The position numbers were made by a program, and so were the translations under genes. This document shows positions 6,122-7,309 of a DNA stretch of 7,309 bases, one piece after another (positions within the stretch are counted from its first letter, which is position 1; each line of letters begins with the position of its first letter). The notes under the pieces were generated by a model that worked only from the letters and a program-made list of their open reading frames with translations, searched no databases and was not told where the DNA came from. The stretch is from contig JABUUX010000414.1 of assembly GCA_021442965.1 (NCBI GenBank), forward strand, positions 1-7,309, read 5' to 3'. Source of the stretch: Treponema sp. GTDB lineage: Bacteria; Spirochaetota; Spirochaetia; Treponematales; Treponemataceae.

Positions 6122-6129
6122 CCCCCCCC
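6122..6129. repeat. homopolymer of eight C (eight G on the minus strand)
   Basis: Eight consecutive C in an otherwise very AT-rich stretch between the small membrane protein and the operon promoter, about 60 bases upstream of the -35 box. Runs of this length are slippage-prone. Confidence 0.85.
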
Positions 6130-6147
6130 TAAAACCCCATTTTGTAT

Positions 6148-6432
6148 TTACATTCTAATTACATTATTAACTAATAACATTAATCTCGTTGTCCACAAAA
6201 TTGTAGGAAGTGCAACAAAAACTGCAAAAATTATTATTGCAGCTGTCAGACACTTTTTTCTGCTTTTTACCTGCTTTTGATCAGTTTTGTCTGCATTTAC
6301 CATTCTTACAATAGAAATAATAAAAAAAAATACAATTGAACCTATAACCAGTGCAATTAAACTCGGAATAATTAATAAACGTAAAAACGGAAAAAACGAT
6401 GTCATTAAACCTGGGGCTGCTGCTGCTTCCAT
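6148..6432 (-). CDS. small membrane protein with two hydrophobic helices, function unknown
   Basis: 94 residues from the ATG at 6432, which has AGGAGG at 6442-6447 nine bases upstream; a TTG at 6456 opens the same frame but lacks a site. The protein has a short N-terminus (MEAAAAPGLM), a long hydrophobic stretch at about 12-42, a basic linker at 43-60 (ADKTDQKQVKSRKK) and a second helix at about 62-88. I do not recognise the family. Helix-basic loop-helix is seen in small holin-like, pilin-like (VirB2/TrbC-shaped) and bacteriocin immunity proteins, and none can be singled out. It is transcribed from its own promoter (6460-6488) and lies 257 bases upstream of the peptide gene on the same strand; no clear terminator separates them, so read-through into the peptide operon is possible. 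A self-protection role is an inference from position alone. Confidence 0.6.
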   Translation of the reverse strand: MEAAAAPGLMTSFFPFLRLLIIPSLIALVIGSIVFFFIISIVRMVNADKTDQKQVKSRKKCLTAAIIIFAVFVALPTILWTTRLMLLVNNVIRM

Positions 6433-6441
6433 AAAACTTAA

Positions 6442-6447
6442 TCCTCC
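6442..6447 (-). promoter_or_regulatory. ribosome binding site AGGAGG-type of the small membrane protein
   Basis: GGAGGA lies nine bases before the ATG at 6432 and decides that start over the upstream TTG. Confidence 0.75.
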
Positions 6448-6459
6448 TATTATCAATTC

Positions 6460-6488
6460 ATTTTACAAATTTTCTCACTTTTTGACAA
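6460..6488 (-). promoter_or_regulatory. sigma-70-type promoter of the small membrane protein
   Basis: Minus strand TTGTCA (6488-6483), exactly 17 bases, then TAAAAT (6465-6460). Transcription would begin near 6453, a few bases before the ribosome binding site at 6442-6447. A plus-strand TTGACA at 6482-6487 overlaps the -35 box but has no convincing -10 partner for the GH31 gene. Confidence 0.65.
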
Positions 6489-6545
6489 AAAAATTTCCAC
6501 TACAAAAATAAAAAATCTCATACTAAAATAGGAATAATACAGTGC

Positions 6546-6734
6546 GTTAGGGCTTGTAGGGGCGCCGAAGGCGTTCTGCAAGGTGGTTCGCACATTGATT
6601 GAGCATGTCGAAATCATCGTATGTAAAAGTGGTTTCGATAAACTCAACCACCGATTGATAAACCCACCTTGCAGAATGGAGCGCGAAGACGCGTAACCCC
6701 GAAAAACCCGACGGCGCCTGCGCCGGAACGCCCA
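6546..6734. repeat. GC-rich imperfect palindromic element (MITE- or REP-like) between divergent genes
   Basis: About 190 bases of much higher GC than the DNA to its left. Nested arms: TTCTGCAAGGTGG at 6574-6586 pairs perfectly with 6664-6676; inside, TGAG...TCGAAA pairs with TTTCGA...CTCA; at the right end CGGCGC/GCGCCG (6712-6725) makes a tight hairpin, and GGCGCC occurs near both ends. Open frames across it on the minus strand (rich in Arg or low complexity) have no ribosome binding site and are not genes. It fills most of the 326-base gap between 6433 and 6758; the remainder holds the promoter at 6460-6488. Whether it is multicopy in the genome cannot be seen here. Confidence 0.65.
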
Positions 6735-6758
6735 AAAAAATTTATTCATGAGGTACTT

Positions 6759-7309
6759 ATGTTCGTACAGGAAGAAAATGCCCTTATTCTAAAAAAGGGA
6801 AACGAAACAGTCAGAATTGAACCGTGGGGAAAAGATGCTCTCCGCGTACGCTCAACTCTGGAACCACATTTTACCGGAAACGTTTGGGGGCTTACAGAAG
6901 AAGTAAAACCCTGCAAGGCAAAAATCAAAATTACCCGAGAAGGGGCCGAAATTACAAACGGAAAAATGACTGCCCGCTTTAACGGAAACGGTGTTCTTTC
7001 TTTTTGGAAAGGGAACACACGCATTCTTCATGAATATTTCCGCGCTTACGACCCGAATGCTACAAAAGAGACCTGCTGTACAAAAATTATTGCCCGTGAA
7101 TGGAAAGGACTTCGCGGTGGTTATGACTATAAACTGACTGTCCGATTTGAACCAAACGACGGCGAAAAACTTTACGGTATGGGTCAGTATCAGATGCCTT
7201 ACCTGGATGTTAAAGGCTGCCAGCTGGAACTGGCTCAGAGAAACGGTCAGGTTTCTGTTCCTTTTGCTGTTTCTTCTTTAGGTTACGGATTTATGTGGAA
7301 CAACCCTGG
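6759..7309 (+). CDS. glycoside hydrolase family 31, probably alpha-xylosidase or alpha-glucosidase (N-terminal part, runs off window)
   Basis: 183 codons plus two bases are present. The start ATG at 6759 has GAGG about five bases upstream; an ATG at 6748 is out of frame. The visible part is the N-terminal beta-sandwich of GH31 enzymes: FVQEENALILKKGNETVRIE, then GYDYKLTVRFEPNDGEKLYG near 121-140, GMGQ at 140-143, and the long conserved block from LDVKGCQLELAQRNGQ through SVPFAVSSLGYGFMWNNP at 149-183. The catalytic barrel with the Asp nucleophile would lie beyond the window. No signal peptide is seen, so it is probably cytoplasmic and acts on imported oligosaccharides such as isoprimeverose-type xyloglucan fragments; the substrate is inferred from similarity to alpha-xylosidases. 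It is oriented away from the peptide operon, has higher GC, and is probably unrelated to it. Confidence 0.87.
   Translation, partial: MFVQEENALILKKGNETVRIEPWGKDALRVRSTLEPHFTGNVWGLTEEVKPCKAKIKITREGAEITNGKMTARFNGNGVLSFWKGNTRILHEYFRAYDPNATKETCCTKIIAREWKGLRGGYDYKLTVRFEPNDGEKLYGMGQYQMPYLDVKGCQLELAQRNGQVSVPFAVSSLGYGFMWNNP

Noticed and set aside
6482..6529. Plus-strand TTGACA at 6482 as GH31 promoter
   Set aside because: The nearest good -10 (TAAAAT at 6524) is 36 bases away; hexamers at 17-18 bases match poorly.
6546..6734. CRISPR array or insertion-sequence remnant in the GC-rich region
   Set aside because: There is no series of regularly spaced direct repeats and no transposase fragment; the structure is inverted arms only.
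6453..6749. Minus-strand open frames across the GC-rich repeat, including one rich in arginine
   Set aside because: They read through a palindromic repeat, lack ribosome binding sites and resemble no protein.
6746..7024. Minus-strand open frame of 92 codons
   Set aside because: It is antisense to the clearly conserved GH31 coding sequence.

Overview
The window looks like a bacterial chromosome segment, most plausibly from a spirochaete of the Treponema type. The clues are the very AT-rich genes, two lipoprotein signal peptides with relaxed lipoboxes, a GC-rich palindromic repeat, and a neighbouring GH31 sugar hydrolase like those of gut and rumen treponemes. The assignment is inference; there is no rRNA or other marker gene.

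Layout. On the minus strand, from about 6.43 kb down to base 1, lie a small two-helix membrane protein (6148-6432) with its own promoter, then a second promoter (6035-6060) and a structured leader. These are followed by a closely packed gene row: a 61-residue double-glycine-leader peptide (5705-5890), a lipoprotein with two Asp-Thr-Gly motifs (aspartic peptidase, 4697-5647), a second peptide core lacking a start and most of its leader (4470-4700), a second aspartic peptidase lipoprotein with a PDZ-like C-terminus (3140-4426), a DUF1796-like protein (2493-3125), a 765-residue two-part glycosyltransferase (209-2506), and the first 65 codons of a C39-peptidase ABC transporter (1-197, running off the window). 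On the plus strand a GH31 glycosidase starts at 6759 and runs off the right edge. A GC-rich imperfect palindrome (6546-6734) separates the two.

How the parts may work together. The leader motif ELYVINGG in the peptide and the C39 domain (Gln-Leu-Asp...Asp-Cys-Gly) of the transporter are the two halves of a known export scheme: the C39 domain cuts after Gly-Gly while the transporter exports the core. The core is rich in Ser, Thr and Pro at its N-terminal half. A glycosyltransferase and a DUF1796 protein sit between the peptide and its exporter, so a sugar-modified secreted peptide (glycocin-like, but without the cysteines of known S-linked glycocins) is a reasonable hypothesis. Two membrane-anchored aspartic peptidases, each directly behind a peptide core, are the unusual part; I know of no described system with this combination.

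Regulation. The promoter before the peptide has a run of 14 A between consensus-like -35 and -10 boxes, so slippage in the run would change promoter spacing. A headless second core shares 31 of 32 bases with the first at the leader/core junction, which suggests either decay after duplication or a silent donor cassette. Both ideas are testable and unproven.
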